A stretch of 64,000 nt of DNA. Origin: Dictyostelium firmibasis (taxonomy: Eukaryota > Evosea > Eumycetozoa > Dictyosteliales > Dictyosteliaceae). Location of the stretch: assembly GCA_036169595.1 (NCBI GenBank), contig CM069765.1, positions 1,257,001-1,321,000 on the forward strand, given 5' to 3'. Shown piece after piece: positions 9,356-24,353 of the stretch. Position 1 is the first letter of the stretch. Every line of letters starts with the position of its first letter. A program made the translations under genes and the position numbers. Below the pieces are notes generated by a model. It was not told the DNA's origin, did not search any database, and saw nothing but the letters and a program-made list of their open reading frames with translations.

Positions 9356-12300
9356 TTGAAATTTAATAAATGAATTTAATATAAATGTATTTATTAATTA
9401 ATTTTTATTTTTAAAAAATAAAGTTTCACAATCATTCCAAATTTCAATTAAAACACCAGTTGAAATTGGTACCATTAAAATTCAAGTTCAACCAACAGAT
9501 ACATTAATGGATATTCAAACTTTTTTATATGAAACCTCAGAAACATGTTTATATTCATCATACGAATTTCGTTTGAATGGTAAAACCATTCCAGAATTTT
9601 CAGAACTTAGCAGTATTGAAGGTCTCGTTGAAGGTGTTACCTTAGAGATGGTACCAATCGATTATAATGAAAGATCAGCAAAATTACATGTTAAAAGATT
9701 AAGAGATATTATGAATACAGGATTAACAGAATTTGCCAATATGAACAATCCAAGTTTATTCTCAAGTTTTACATTCCCAGAGAAATCAAATATTCTCACT
9801 GAAGAACAACAACAAAAAGAATTGGAAGAACAAAAACAAAAATTAGAAAATGGTGAACAACAAGAAGAAAAAGAATTGGAACAACAACAACAAAATAAAA
9901 AAAATAATAATAAACATAATAAAAAAGGTAATAATAAAAAAGGTAGTGAAGAATCACCATCAAAAGCAAATGAAACAGAAGAGAAATTAACACCACAACA
10001 AAAAGAAAGAAAAGAAAGAATGACAGAGATTAAAGGTATTGAGAAACCAATGTTAAGTAATTATTATCCAGAGAGTCCAATTGCACCAGTTCAATGCGTT
10101 AAATCTATGATTTATAGCGGTTGGTCACCAGTACCAGGTTATAGAAAATTATTTGGTGATCTCTTCTATTTGGACGTTACATTATTGGAAGGTAGCACCA
10201 TTTGTGTCACAGCATCTACTCAAGGTTTTTTCATTAATCAATCAAGCAATTCCACTTTTAATCCAGCCGTTTCACCAAAAGCTACCATCAATCATAGTTT
10301 ACATCAATTATTAACTCAAGTCTCTAGATTATTCCGTCGTGGTTTAAATCAAATCCTCTCAAATATTGGTCGTAATCATCCATTTGATATGCTTCCAGGT
10401 GTTTTACCAGTACACAATTGGGTATCATCTTCAAAGACCAATCGTTACGATATCAACAAAGGTGCCGATACTTTTGTTAGTGTTCAAGATGTAGAATTAC
10501 GTGGTAATCCACGTGATTGGAATGAAGAGATTCAAGCTCCAAAAGAATTACCAAAATCAACCGTTCAAGAACGTATCATTAGAGATCGTGCTATCAGTAA
10601 GGTAAACTCTGAGTTTGTTGAATGTGCTATTCGTGGTGCTCAAGTTATAGTAGATAAAGCTATACTCCCAATTAATCCAACAGAAAATGAAAGAAGTCAT
10701 ATGTTCCTCTACAACAATATCTTCTTCTCCTACGCTTTGGATACTCGTGATTCTTTCACTGAATGTGGTGGTGATTCTGGTGCTCGTACCTCTGCAAATA
10801 ATGATCTTAAAGGTATTCGTTTATATAATTTGGCTGATATTGAAGGTCTTTACACATTGGGCACTGCTATCGTCGATTATAAAGGTCAAAGAATTATTGC
10901 TCAATCTTTAATTCCAGGTATTTTAACCACTGAAAAAACTTCAAAGATTTATTATGGTTCAATGGATTCACCTTCAACTACTGAAGAATTAGAAGGAGAA
11001 GAAAACTCTACTACTACTACTGGTGAAGAAGAAAAATCAACAAAATCAATTAAAGCTGACCCAGAATTCCATTCAAGATTACTTCAAGCAGCTTCATTAC
11101 TTCATTTATCAGAGAGTAAAGTTATCTCTGAGGATGATAAAAAAGAGGTATCAGTTTGCACTTCTTTTGAGTCAAAAGGTATTGTTGGTATTGATGGCCG
11201 TCGTTATATTTTAGATTTAATCAAAGCAACTCCACGTGATCCAAATTATTTAGAAGCTAAAGATCAATTGGCTATTCTTAGACCAGAAGCAATTGCAACC
11301 TACACTGAATATTTCAAAGTAACTTGGTTAACACAAAAGAAACAACAAAAACTTAAGGAAAAAGAGGAGAGACAAAAGAAAGAAGGTATTGATCCACCAA
11401 CTGCCACCGCCAAAGATGAAGATGTTCAATTGACAGAGGAAGATTTATCTCAATCACCAATGATCTCATTTGATCCAAATCTTTTCTCCAAAGTTAAATT
11501 AGGAGGTAGTGAAGAGGAGCAACAAAAAGCTATCACTGAATTAAAGGCTGTTGGTGCATTCTTAAAGGGCATTCTCATCCCAAGACTTATTGAAGATTTA
11601 ATGCTTTTCAATGTTGCACCAGTCGATGGTCAAACACTCACTCAAGTCATGCATTTACGTGGTATCAATATGCGTTATTTAGGTTTCATCGCCAAGAATG
11701 AATCTGCCAATGTTCCATTCATTCAAGACCTTCTCTTTAATGAAATGGTTAGTAGAGCTGCCAAACATTGTTTCAATAAATTGTTACGTTCAACCAATGC
11801 CTCTGATATGGCATTTGCAATTTCACACTTTTTAAATTGTTTCCTCGGTACTGAAACTGGTTCAGTCTCTCAAGATGAAAAAACTAAAAAAGCTAAACAA
11901 ATTAAATCTTCAGCCATCAATGAATTGACTCAAGGTAAACTTTGGAGTGAAATTTCAGAATTGGTTACATCTAAATTTGACTTTGAAATTCCAACTCACT
12001 CTGTCCCAATGGAATCACGTTTAATCGTATTACGTTGTATTTGTCTTAAAATGGGTATCCAAATTTTGGCTAAAGATTATAACTTCACCACAGATGCTCC
12101 ATTCTCACCAGAGGATATCGTTGATTTATTCCCAATTGTTAAACATGTCAATCCAAGATCAACCGATGGTTTAGATCTCCTTGAGGCTGGTAAATCATTC
12201 TTTAATCAAAGAAAATTCGATTTAGCCACTGAATTCCTCGGTGAGGCTTTAGCAATCTATCATCAAGTTCATGGTCCAATTCATCCAGATGCTGGTAATT

Positions 12301-13289
12301 GTTTCACTCATTTAGCAATGTTGGCTTTCCAAAATGAACAACACGATTTAGCTATTGAATATCAAAAGAACGCTTTAGTAATCACTGAGAAAACATCAGG
12401 TCTTGATCATCATGAAACCGTTCAAGCTTATACTACATTGGCAGTTTTCTGTCAACGTTCAGGTCGTTTCAATGAATCAATTGGTTACATGAAACATGTA
12501 CTATACTTAACCGATCTATTGGGTGGTGAATACAATCCAGAACGTTCATCAATTTACACTGCCATTGCTGCCATCCTCGAAGATACTGAACGTTTCGATT
12601 TGGCTTTGGAATTCTTAAAACAAACTTTGAAACATCAAGAATTCCTCTTCACTCCAGATCATCTCATGTGCTCTTCAACTTATCATAAGATGGCTATCGT
12701 TTGTGCTCGTTCAACCAACTTTGATGATTCTATCATCTACCAAAAGAAATCAACTGATATCTTAGAGAAAGAATTAGGTGAAGCTCACCCACGTACTAAA
12801 GAATCACTCGAATTTTACACTGGTCTCAGCCAAACTGCCAACCAAATTAAACTTTTCAAACAACACCAAGCAATGAAAGCTGAACAAGATGAATTGGCTA
12901 GATTACAAAAAGAGAAAGTTGATCAATTCAAAAAATCACAACCACGTGTCTCTTCAATGCCACCTTCCCTTGAAAATGGTAGTGTCTCTGAATTATTAAA
13001 TTATATTAATGGTAAACCAAAGAAATCTCAATCAAAAAAATCAAAACCAACTCAATCCAATAATAATACCACTACTACTGCTACAAAATCAAAAATAACA
13101 ATGGCAAAATCAACTCCAACCCCAACTCCAACTAAAGCAACAACTTCAAAATCATCAGCAACTGCATCATCCGCCGCTACCACTAATAAATCAACTACCA
13201 CCAAAGCCAATCCAACTTCATCATCTGCTGCTGCCGACTCTTCAGCTCCAAATTCAAAACCAAAAAATAATAAAAAATCTTCAAAATAA
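9153..13289 (+). CDS. cluA: CluA, clustered mitochondria protein
   Basis: Exons 9153..9270 and 9424..13289 give 1327 aa. The short first exon codes an acidic leader (MSETIDTPTVEEYNE...). The CLU-N ubiquitin-like part follows (QSFQISIKTPVEIG...), then the CLU domain (about residues 270-600, with PVPGYRKLFGDLFYLDVTL and the RRYILDLIKATPRDPN segment), the eIF3 p135-like central region (FLKGILIPRLIEDLMLFNVAP) and a TPR block of four to five repeats near residues 960-1150 (FLGEALAIYHQVHGPIHPD...). It ends in a low-complexity Ser/Thr/Lys tail. D. discoideum CluA is the founding member: loss makes mitochondria clump near the cell centre, and orthologues (CLUH) bind mRNAs for mitochondrial proteins. 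It acts in the cytosol. Confidence 0.97.
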
Positions 13290-13723
13290 ATTAAATTTCT
13301 TAAATTGAAATAAAAATAAAAAAAAAAGTTAAAAATATAAATTAAAAAAATATCATTTTTTTTTTTTTTTTTGTTTTGTTTTAACCATAATTATTTTTTT
13401 ATTTTATTTTATTTATTTTTTTTAAAGATTTTTTTATTTGAATTCATCACCAAAATATTTTTTTTTAAAAAAAAAAATTATTTTTTTTTAATTTTTAATT
13501 TTTTTTTTTTTTTTAATTTTTTAATTTTTTTTTTTTAATTTTGTTGAACTCACAGCGCTTTTTTTTTTTTTTTTTTATATATACATATATCATATAATAG
13601 CTCTGCCTATTTTTAATTAGTGTGAGCGGTGTATTTTTTTTTAAGAAAAAAAAAAAGAAAAAAAACTATTATTTGTTTATTTTATTTTTTTTAAAATCTG
13701 GAAAAAAAAAAATTTTAATAAAA
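13290..13723. other. Intergenic, homopolymer-rich
   Basis: T and A tracts only, plus a short unique piece (about 13545-13630) containing CTCACAGCGC. It serves as the promoter of the dynein gene. Nothing else is seen. Confidence 0.5.
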
Positions 13724-15679
<1,956 letters not shown>

Positions 15680-16027
15680 GATTATTATTATTATTTTAAA
15701 ACAAACAAAAAAAAAACCAACAATGGCAAATAAATTAAAATAACAAAAAAAAAAATAAAAATAAAAAAAAAAATAAAATAAAAATGAAATAATAAGAAAA
15801 TTTAATAAAAAAAAAAAGTAAATAATAGTGAAATCTTTAAAAAAAAAAAAAAAAGGACAAAAAATAACTTGGAAAAAAAACATTAAAAAACAATATATTC
15901 GATCATCCTATAAAATAAATAATTAATTTATTTAATTATTGAATCTTTTTTTGACAATTCATTATTTTTCATTTGGAAGGTTTTTTTTTTTTTTTTGGTA
16001 TATTTTCAATTGAAAATAATTCAATTC

Positions 16028-16100
16028 CATTTAAATTTGACCCTTTGTAACACTGGTCGTAATTTGATAACATAGAACAAAAAAAACGTCAAATTAAATG
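16028..16100. repeat. Stem-loop with 13-14-bp arms
   Basis: CATTTAAATTTGAC (16028-16041) pairs with GTCAAATTAAATG (16088-16100), with one bulged base. The 46-nt loop is of normal complexity (contains CACTGGTCG). It lies about 480 bp past the dynein stop. No snoRNA boxes were recognised. Confidence 0.45.
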
Positions 16101-16576
16101 TTATGCAATGTCGGTGCACCTCTTGAAAAAATAAAGATTTTTTTTTGATTTTTTTTTTTTTTTGATTTTTTTTCTTTTTTTTTTTCAATTTTTATTTTAT
16201 TTTTTTTTTTTTTTTTCAAAACCATCATCTCAATGGTATGTGAAAATAAATAAAATTAAATAAAAATAACGACGTCTATCTCTTTTTAGTTAATTTTTTC
16301 TTTTTTTATTTTTTATATTTTTTATATTTTTTTATTTTCAAAAATTTTCCATTTTTTTCTTTTAATTTGATTGATTGATTTATAGTTAATGGATATTTTG
16401 TAGGTTTATAGTTTTTTTTTTATTTTTTTCAATTTATATTTTAATTTTCATAAAATTTTTAATATAAAAATAAAAAATTTATTAAAATTTTAGTTAGTTT
16501 GTTTAATAAAACCTATAAATCAAAGCTCAATTTATTTATTTGTATTATAATTTAATTTATTACCGACATATTAAAA

Positions 16577-16612
<36 letters not shown>

Positions 16613-16926
16613 GAAAAAATAATATTTTATATATAAAAGGTAATTTTTTTTAAAAAAAATGGTAGTGGCATATATTTGTACAAATAATTATAATAATTAT
16701 AACCATACCACCCTTATTAGAATCATAAAAAACAAAAACAAAAAAAAAAAAAAAAAAACTGACAATTTATATAAGTACTTGGGAAACATTTTACCAAAAT
16801 TGGATTTATTGTTGTTGTTTTTATTGTTGTCTTTGTTTCAATAAATTTTTTTTTTAAAATAAACGAAAATAAAAATAAAAAAAATAAAAATAAAAATAAA
16901 AAAAATATAGATTTTCAATTACAAAA

Positions 16927-16955
16927 TCACACACTCGTTCACACAAACCCACCCA
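16927..16955. promoter_or_regulatory. CA-rich G-box-like element upstream of gluA
   Basis: Contains CACACACTCGTTCACAC then AAACCCACCC, a C/A-rich island in T-rich DNA about 640 bp upstream of the gluA ATG. It resembles CA-rich/GBF elements of Dictyostelium developmental promoters. Function is inferred. Confidence 0.35.
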
Positions 16956-17124
16956 ATATATTATGAAATTACCCATTTATAGTAAAGATTTTTTTTTTTT
17001 TTTTTTTTTTTTTAAAAACACCACATTTAAGTATATGTACTTTAATTACAATAAAAAAAAAATAGAAAAAGAAAATGGTAATTGGCGTTAATAGAATTGC
17101 CAATTACATTGTTTTTTATTATTT

Positions 17125-17155
<31 letters not shown>

Positions 17156-17597
17156 GGGTTGTATTCAAACATAAAAGAAAAAGAATCGTAAAGAGGTTAC
17201 CACTAACACCATTAATCAATAATTGATAATATTTGCTTATTATTATTATGGTGGTTATTTTATTAATAATTTTATTATATTAATAAATTTTTATTGTCAT
17301 TTTAAATTGATTTGATTTTGTTTTATTTTTATTATTTATTTTTTTTTTTTGAAAAAAAAAAAAAAAACCAATTCCAAATTTCCATATATAAATATTGAAC
17401 TAACTTTTTTTTTTTTCCATTATCATATTTTAATAATAAATAATAATAATAATAATAATACTACTATAAAAATACAAAAATTTTTAATACTTTATTTTTT
17501 TTTTTTTTTTTTTTTTTATAATTTATAAATTTTTTTAAATATTGGTGAAAAAAGAATATTTAATTAAATTCAATTTTATATATATATATAAAAAAAG

Positions 17598-20174
17598 ATG
17601 AAAACTATCAAAAGTTTATTTTTACTATCATTATTGATAGTAAATATATTAATAAGTTCAACATATGGTAGCTCAATTAGAGTAAGCATTGTTGGAGGCG
17701 AAGAAGCCGAAGTCATTGAAAAGCCACGTACTTTTGGAAACAAAAGAGAACTCAAATTAGAGTATAGCCAAATTTACCCAAAGAAAAAATTAAATCAAGA
17801 AAATATTAATTTTATGTCTGCCAGAGATACTTTTGTTGATAATTTAATGTCAAAAATGTCAATTGCTGAAAAAATTGGTCAAATGACTCAAGTATGTTTA
17901 TTTTTATTTTATCTTTTTTTAAAAAAAAAAGATTAATATCAATATATATATATATATATTAATATTTAACATTATTATTTCTTTATTTATTTATTATATT
18001 AGTTGGATATTACAACATTAACATCACCAAATACAATTACAATTAATGAAACAACATTAGCATATTACGCTAAAACTTATTATATTGGATCCTATTTAAA
18101 TTCACCAGTATCAGGTGGATTGGCAGGTGATATTCATCATATTAATAGCAGTGTTTGGTTAGATATGATCAATACAATTCAAAACATTGTTATGGAAGGT
18201 AGTCCAAATAAGATTCCAATGATCTATGGTTTAGATTCAGTTCATGGCGCAAACTATGTTCACAAAGCAACTTTATTCCCACATAACACTGGTTTAGCAG
18301 CCACTTTTAACACTGAACATGCAACCACAGCCGCTCAAATCACCTCAAAAGATACAGTTGCCGTTGGTATCCCTTGGGTATTTGCACCAGTTTTAGGTAT
18401 TGGTGTTCAACCATTATGGGCTCGTATCTATGAAACTTTTGGTGAAGATCCATACGTTGCTTCAATGATGGGTGCTGCTGCCGTTAGAGGTTTCCAAGGT
18501 GGTAATAATTCATTCGATACTCCAATCAATGCTCCATCTGCAGTTTGTACAGCTAAACATTATTTCGGTTATTCTGACCCAACCTCCGGTAAAGATAGAA
18601 CTGCCGCTTGGATTCCAGAAAGAATGTTAAGACGTTACTTTTTACCAAGTTTCGCTGAAGCCATCACTGGTGCTGGTGCCGGTACAATTATGATTAACTC
18701 TGGTGAAGTAAATGGTGTTCCAATGCATACCAGTTATAAATATCTCACTGAGGTCCTCAGAGGTGAATTACAATTCGAAGGTGTTGCCGTCACCGATTGG
18801 CAAGATATTGAAAAACTCGTATACTTCCATCATACCGCTGGTTCCGCTGAAGAGGCTATCATGCAAGCATTAGACGCTGGTATCGATATGTCTATGGTTC
18901 CATTGGATCTTTCTTTCCCAGTGATCCTCGCTGAAATGGTTGCAGCTGGTACAGTTCCAGAATCACGTTTAGATCTTTCAGTTAGAAGAATCTTAAATCT
19001 TAAATATGCTCTTGGTCTCTTTGATAATCCATATCCAAATCCAAATGCTGCCATCGTTGACACCATTGGTCAAGTCTCTGACAGAGAAGCCGCTGCAGCT
19101 ACCGCTGAAGAATCAATTACTCTCTTACAAAACAAAAATAACATTCTTCCATTGAATTCAAATACCGTTAAGAATATCCTTTTAACTGGTCCATCCGCTG
19201 ATAGTATTAGAAATTTGAATGGAGGTTGGTCAGTTCATTGGCAAGGTGCCTACGAGGATAGTGAATTCCCATTCGGTACCTCTATTCTTACTGGTCTTCG
19301 TGAGATTACCAACGACACTGATGACTTTAATATTCAATATACTATTGGTCATGAAATTGGTGTACCAACCAATCAAACAAGTATCGATGAAGCAGTTGAA
19401 TTGGCTCAATCTTCAGATGTTGTCGTTGTTGTAATTGGAGAACTTCCAGAAGCAGAAACTCCAGGTGATATCTATGATCTCTCTATGGATCCAAATGAAG
19501 TACTCTTATTAGAACAATTGGTTGCCACCGGTAAACCAGTAGTTTTAATCTTGGTTGAAGCTCGTCCAAGAATTTTACCACCAGCTCTCGTCTACAGCTG
19601 CGCTGCAGTTTTAATGGCTTACCTTCCAGGTAGTGAAGGTGGTAAACCAATTGCAAACATTCTCATGGGTAATGTAAATCCATCCGGTCGTCTCCCATTA
19701 ACTTATCCAGGTACTACCGGTGATATCGGTGTTCCATACTACCATAAATACAGTGAAAATGGTGTCACAAACCCACTCTTCCAATTTGGTGATGGTCTTT
19801 CCTACACTGTCTTCAATTATACCAATCTTGTATGTAGTAATTGTAACCCAATCTCTGGTCAAGCTAGTAATTACAGTGGTGTTTTAGGTCAATCCTATAC
19901 CTTCACCGTCACTGTCACTAATAATGGTAACGTTCAAGGTAAAGACTCTGTCCTCTTATATCTCTCTGATCTTTGGGCTCAAGTTACTCCAGAAGTTAAA
20001 ATGTTAAGAGGCTTCCAAAAAGTTGATCTCATGCCAGCCCAATCTCAACAACTTTCTTTTACCCTCAATGCCTATGAATTCTCCTTTATTGGTGTCGACA
20101 ATAAAATCACTTTAGAATCTGGTCAATTCATTATTATGGTTGGTAATCAACAATTAGGTTTATATTTACAATAA
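17598..20174 (+). CDS. gluA: Lysosomal beta-glucosidase (GH3)
   Basis: Exons 17598..17891 and 18003..20174 give 821 aa, the length I recall for D. discoideum GluA. Residues 1-24 are a signal peptide (KSLFLLSLLIVNILISSTYG). The GH3 N-domain follows, with SIAEKIGQMTQ, PMIYGLDSVHGANYV and CTAKHYFGYSDPTSGKDR. The catalytic nucleophile Asp is in VAVTDWQDIEKL near residue 363. The GH3 C-domain carries AEESITLLQNKNNILPL, then the fibronectin-like domain (TFTVTVTNNGNVQGKDSVLLYL). Several NxS/T sites fit a glycosylated lysosomal enzyme. The reaction is hydrolysis of terminal beta-D-glucosyl residues. The enzyme is known to be developmentally regulated. Confidence 0.97.
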
Positions 20175-20428
20175 AAAAAATTAAAATTAAAATTAAAATT
20201 AAATTAAATAAATATTATATAAAAAATATTATGGAATGAAAAAAAAAAAAAAAAAAACTTGACACATTTTTTTTTATTTTTTATTTTTTTTTTTACAAAA
20301 TAACCACATATCTCGATATGCAACAAAACAAGAAAAAAAAAAAAAAACAATATACAAATAATATTTTAGTATAAAGAAAGAAGAAAAAGAAAAAAGAAAA
20401 AAAGAAAAAAAAAGAAGAAAAAAAAGAA

Positions 20429-22133
20429 ATGGATAATAATAGATCGTTAGTTCTTTGGGATAATAGTAATGTTGTAAATGAAGACTTTTCATTGCTTTTA
20501 GAGGAACTAGAAAGTCATAGCAACTATTTAATAAACCAACCATCATTTAATTTAATGGTAGAGATATTCCCGACAATGGGTAGTTATTTAATTGAGAGCT
20601 TATCATTACAAAGAAATATATTATTATATAATGAAATCTCTAAATTACCAATTGATCAACAACAACCTTATAAATCTTCATTTCGCCATCTATCATTTGA
20701 ATTATTAGAAAATCCAAACTATAAACCTATTATTACAAGAATTAACAATAATTCAATTAACAATAATTCAGAAATTATTAAAGATAATGAAAAAATAAAT
20801 ATCAATAATGAAAAGAATAAAAATATAAATAGTGTTGTTGGCAATGAAAGTAATAATAAAATTATTAAAAATGAAATTAAAGCAATCGATTTAGAAAATG
20901 ATATATATACTTATCCTACAACACCGAAAAAGACAACCAAAACAATTATAGATAATAATCATGGAGATTTACCAAATAACACTAATAATAATAATAGTAA
21001 TAACAAAACTCAATTATCTTCTTCATTACCATCAACACCAATAAAACCAATACCACATTCTCCATTACTTAAATCACATTCCTCATTGACAGCCTCCATA
21101 CAATCTAAGACGACACCAACTAAAACACCCATAAAATCAAATAATAGCAATACCAATAATAATAGCGATAATAGTAATAATAACAATAATAACAATAATA
21201 ATAGTAATAATAACAATAACAATAATAATATACCTCAACTTCCACAACCAATAAATAAAACTGAAAAACAATTAGAAGTTATGCCAGATAGTTATCATAA
21301 TTTAGTATATGGTGGAAACACAGAAATTTGTGAGCCAACCACTGATGTTAATGATTTTCCAAATCTTGTTAAAATTAATTATGCAAAAACATTGAGAGGT
21401 GGTGAAAGTAGTTATTTAAGATGGAGAGGACTACCAGACAAAATCGTTAGTGACAGGTTGGATAAAGGTCAAAGCAAAAGTATGAAAATATTACATAAAT
21501 TCCCTGCGAATACAAATATTTTAGAACAGAAATTCATTGTAAAAGGTGAGAGTACTCTATGTTATGAAGTGTTAATTGGTGGATCAAGAAATGTATGTTC
21601 CTGCGAAGATTATTATAAACGTCATCAAGGCAATGGCTTTTGTAAACATATTGCCCATGCATTCATTCATGGTTTAGGTGTTCCTCGTGCCTCTCATATA
21701 ATTTATCAAAAAGCTATGACTAAAAAAGAAAGATATTATCTATTCATTCATCATGATAAAAATGTAATAGCCAATACTCGCGAAAGAATTCCTGATGATA
21801 TTGGTGACCCTAATTCAATTGAGTTAACAACTGCCACTACGACCACATCAACCACAACAACCCCTACTTCAACACCTAAAAAAGTAAAGACACTAAATTC
21901 ATTACCTCCTCTTACTTCTCATAAAACTGAGGTTATTGACGGAGTCGATGACTCTTCAAATTCAAAATTAATATCACCAAAAAAGAGATCGCAATCATTA
22001 AACAGTACACCAAATAAAAAAGCAAAAGCTTCTAATAATAGCCATGAGGTTAGTAAGTATAAGTATATTTCTTATATTTTCAATTTTAATATTTAACTAT
22101 TAACATTAAATTTTTCTAGTAAATTTAGATTAA
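20429..22133 (+). CDS. SWIM-type zinc-finger protein
   Basis: Main exon 20429..22052, then a GTAAGT donor and a 14-nt last exon 22120..22133 ending the protein in EVINLD (545 aa). Without splicing the frame would run to 22096 with an odd KYKYISYIFNFNI tail. The N-terminal 90 residues are hydrophobic-patterned and unrecognised. A long Asn/Thr/Ser linker follows (residues about 105-275), then a conserved block (YAKTLRGGESSYLRWRGL...KGESTLCYEVLIGG). The SWIM finger is CSCEDYYKRHQGNGFCKHIAHAF (CxC...CxH) near residues 390-412. SWIM domains bind DNA or partner proteins, as in the RAD51-linked SWS1/ZSWIM7 group and MULE transposases. A basic KKRSQS...KKAK stretch near the end suggests a nuclear location. 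Function unknown. Confidence 0.85.
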
Positions 22134-22305
22134 AAAAAAAAAAGCCATCCGATAATTGTAAATTTTAATATTTCATGAAAAAAACAAAAAAAAAAACAAG
22201 TTGTATTTTTAATAAAGTGAAAAAAAAAATTATACTATTTGTTTATATTTTAAAACTTTATTTGTTTTATAGTATTATTTGGGACCATTGGATTTTGTAT
22301 TTCTA

Positions 22306-23683
22306 TTACCAAAGTGAACAACACCTTCTTGATTTATCAACTGTGGATTTTTTTCTAATCTCTTCATTTTGTCTTAATTCTGTTGGAGTTTCTTTTGGGA
22401 AGAGTTTACTCGCCCTATCTCCATAGTTTTCAGCTTTTTTCTCTGGTAATAATGGTGTTGTTGGTGGTTTTGTTTGTACATTATTATTATTATTATTATT
22501 ATTACTATTATTATTATTAGTAGTTGTATTTGTAGTTGTAGGGGTTAAAGGAGAGGATGTTGTTGGTTGCGGAACTTTAACACTTGTCCATGTTGCATTT
22601 TTTGAACCATGTGGTAATGGTGTTTCTGTTATATACGTAACTGTTGGTGTGGTTTGAGTTGAAGTTTGAGTTTGAGTTTGAGTTTGAGTTTGAGTTTGAG
22701 TTTGAGTTGGTGTAGTTTGTGTTTGATTTGATGGTGAGGAAGGAGATGATTTTTGGACTCTTTGTTGTTGTTGTTGTAGAACTTGCAGTTTTTTAAATGA
22801 ATCCAATGATCTTTTTAAATTATCCAAAGTTTCTTCTTTATTATCGAAAGAGGAGAAACAATATATTTGATTTTTTCCCATATCAATTAGAATTGATTTC
22901 TTTAATTTACCTTTTTTTGGTAATGATTCACTAATATCTATAACGTTTTCTAATTTAATCTCTTCACTTTTAAATGTTGTATCTATTGATAAAAACAATA
23001 CACGCGTTTGTGTTATAAACATAACGCCATAATTTTGTTCCAATTGACCTTTGATACGACATCTATAAGAATGTTCTAATCTTTCATCTCTTGGTAATTT
23101 TTGGAAATGTTTTAATAAATTTGATGTTGATGGATTTTTGTATAACTCCTCACCTGTTGATATTCTGCTTGATGACTAATTAATTAAAATTTAATTGATT
23201 AATAAAAATGAAAATAAATAGGAAAAACTAACCATATTTTAAAATACATACATCCAATTTTGAAACATTTAATCTTGACTCAATCAATCTAAATGGTGAA
23301 CCTTTATGAGATTTTTTAAAATGAATATGATATACTTTTGGTTTATCTCTATTCTCTCTCGGTACAATTAATTTTACACTATCATCCTCACACCATTCAA
23401 CCTCTTTAATTGATTTCAATGGTATAATCTTTCTCTTCTTTTTAACAGAAAATGATCCATAAAATACTATTGAATTACTGGTGATACCAAATGTATTATA
23501 ACGTAAATTAAACTTTGATCCAGTTTTTAATTTACACTCTTCACAATATAAAATTGGTTCATCAATTTTCATACGTCTTTTTAATTGGTCATTGTCAGAC
23601 TCTGAGCTTGACATATCAGATCTCGAACTACTTGCGCTTTCACTTGCACTTGATGACACACTACCTCTTCTACTTCTTCCCAT
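22306..23683 (-). CDS. GRAM-domain protein A with CaaX-like tail (tandem paralogue)
   Basis: Exons 23683..23252 and 23175..22306 give 433 aa. After a Ser-rich start, a first PH/GRAM-like module spans residues about 45-140 (ILYCEECKLKTGSKF...SVKKKRKIIPLKSIKEVEW...FKKSHKGSPFRLIESR). A second, clearer GRAM module follows (SYRCRIKG...YGVMFITQTRVLFLSIDTTF). The C-terminal half is Gln/Thr-rich, with repeated TQTQ. The protein ends RRCCSLW: the last four residues CSLW form a possible CaaX box beside a second Cys and basic residues. GRAM domains bind phosphoinositides or proteins at membranes. The paralogue lies 670 bp upstream in the same orientation with the same intron position (after an Asp codon), so this is a tandem duplication. 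Confidence 0.88.
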
Positions 23684-24353
23684 TTTATATTATATGTTTA
23701 TAACTTATTTATTATAAAACTTTTGTAAATTAGTTTTGGAAAAAATTGAATAAATAAAAATATGAAAAAAAAAAATTAAAAAAAATTAAAAAAAAAATTA
23801 AAAAAATAATTATTATGTGTATGGTAATAAATTTGAATAATAAAAAAAATAAAAAAAAAAAATTAAATTAAAAAAAAAAAATTTTAATTAAAAAAAAAAA
23901 AAAAAAAAAAAATTAAATGAGCAATTTGTTCGTTTAATAATTTTCAATGAATGGATACGCCACCATGCGTTTTTTTTTTTTTTTGTTTTTTTCGAATATT
24001 ATTCGCGATGGTCTGGTGCCACAATTTAATAAATAATTCCAAAGGAAATCTTGATTCTCCTGAAAATTTTATTTGAATATATCAATACAAAAGCTAATGT
24101 TTTAAAAATTAAAGCCAATTTCTTTTTTTTTTTTTTTTTTAAACAATCTTTATTTTTTAAAATAAAAAAAAAAAAAAAAAAAAAAAAAAAATAATCATAT
24201 ATTAATTACATGTATTTTTTTTTTTTTTTTAAAAAAAAAAATCTATATAATATTATTTAATAATATTTTTAAATTGCTATTAACAGTAATAATCATTATT
24301 TTAATAAATTTAATAAAAATAATTAAATAATAATTTATAAAATAAAACTTGAG
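23684..24353. other. Intergenic between tandem GRAM genes
   Basis: Promoter of gene A and 3' flank of gene B. A unique stretch at 23917-24060 contains CCATGCG / CGCGATGG, a small imperfect inverted repeat. The rest is homopolymer. No gene is seen. Confidence 0.5.
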
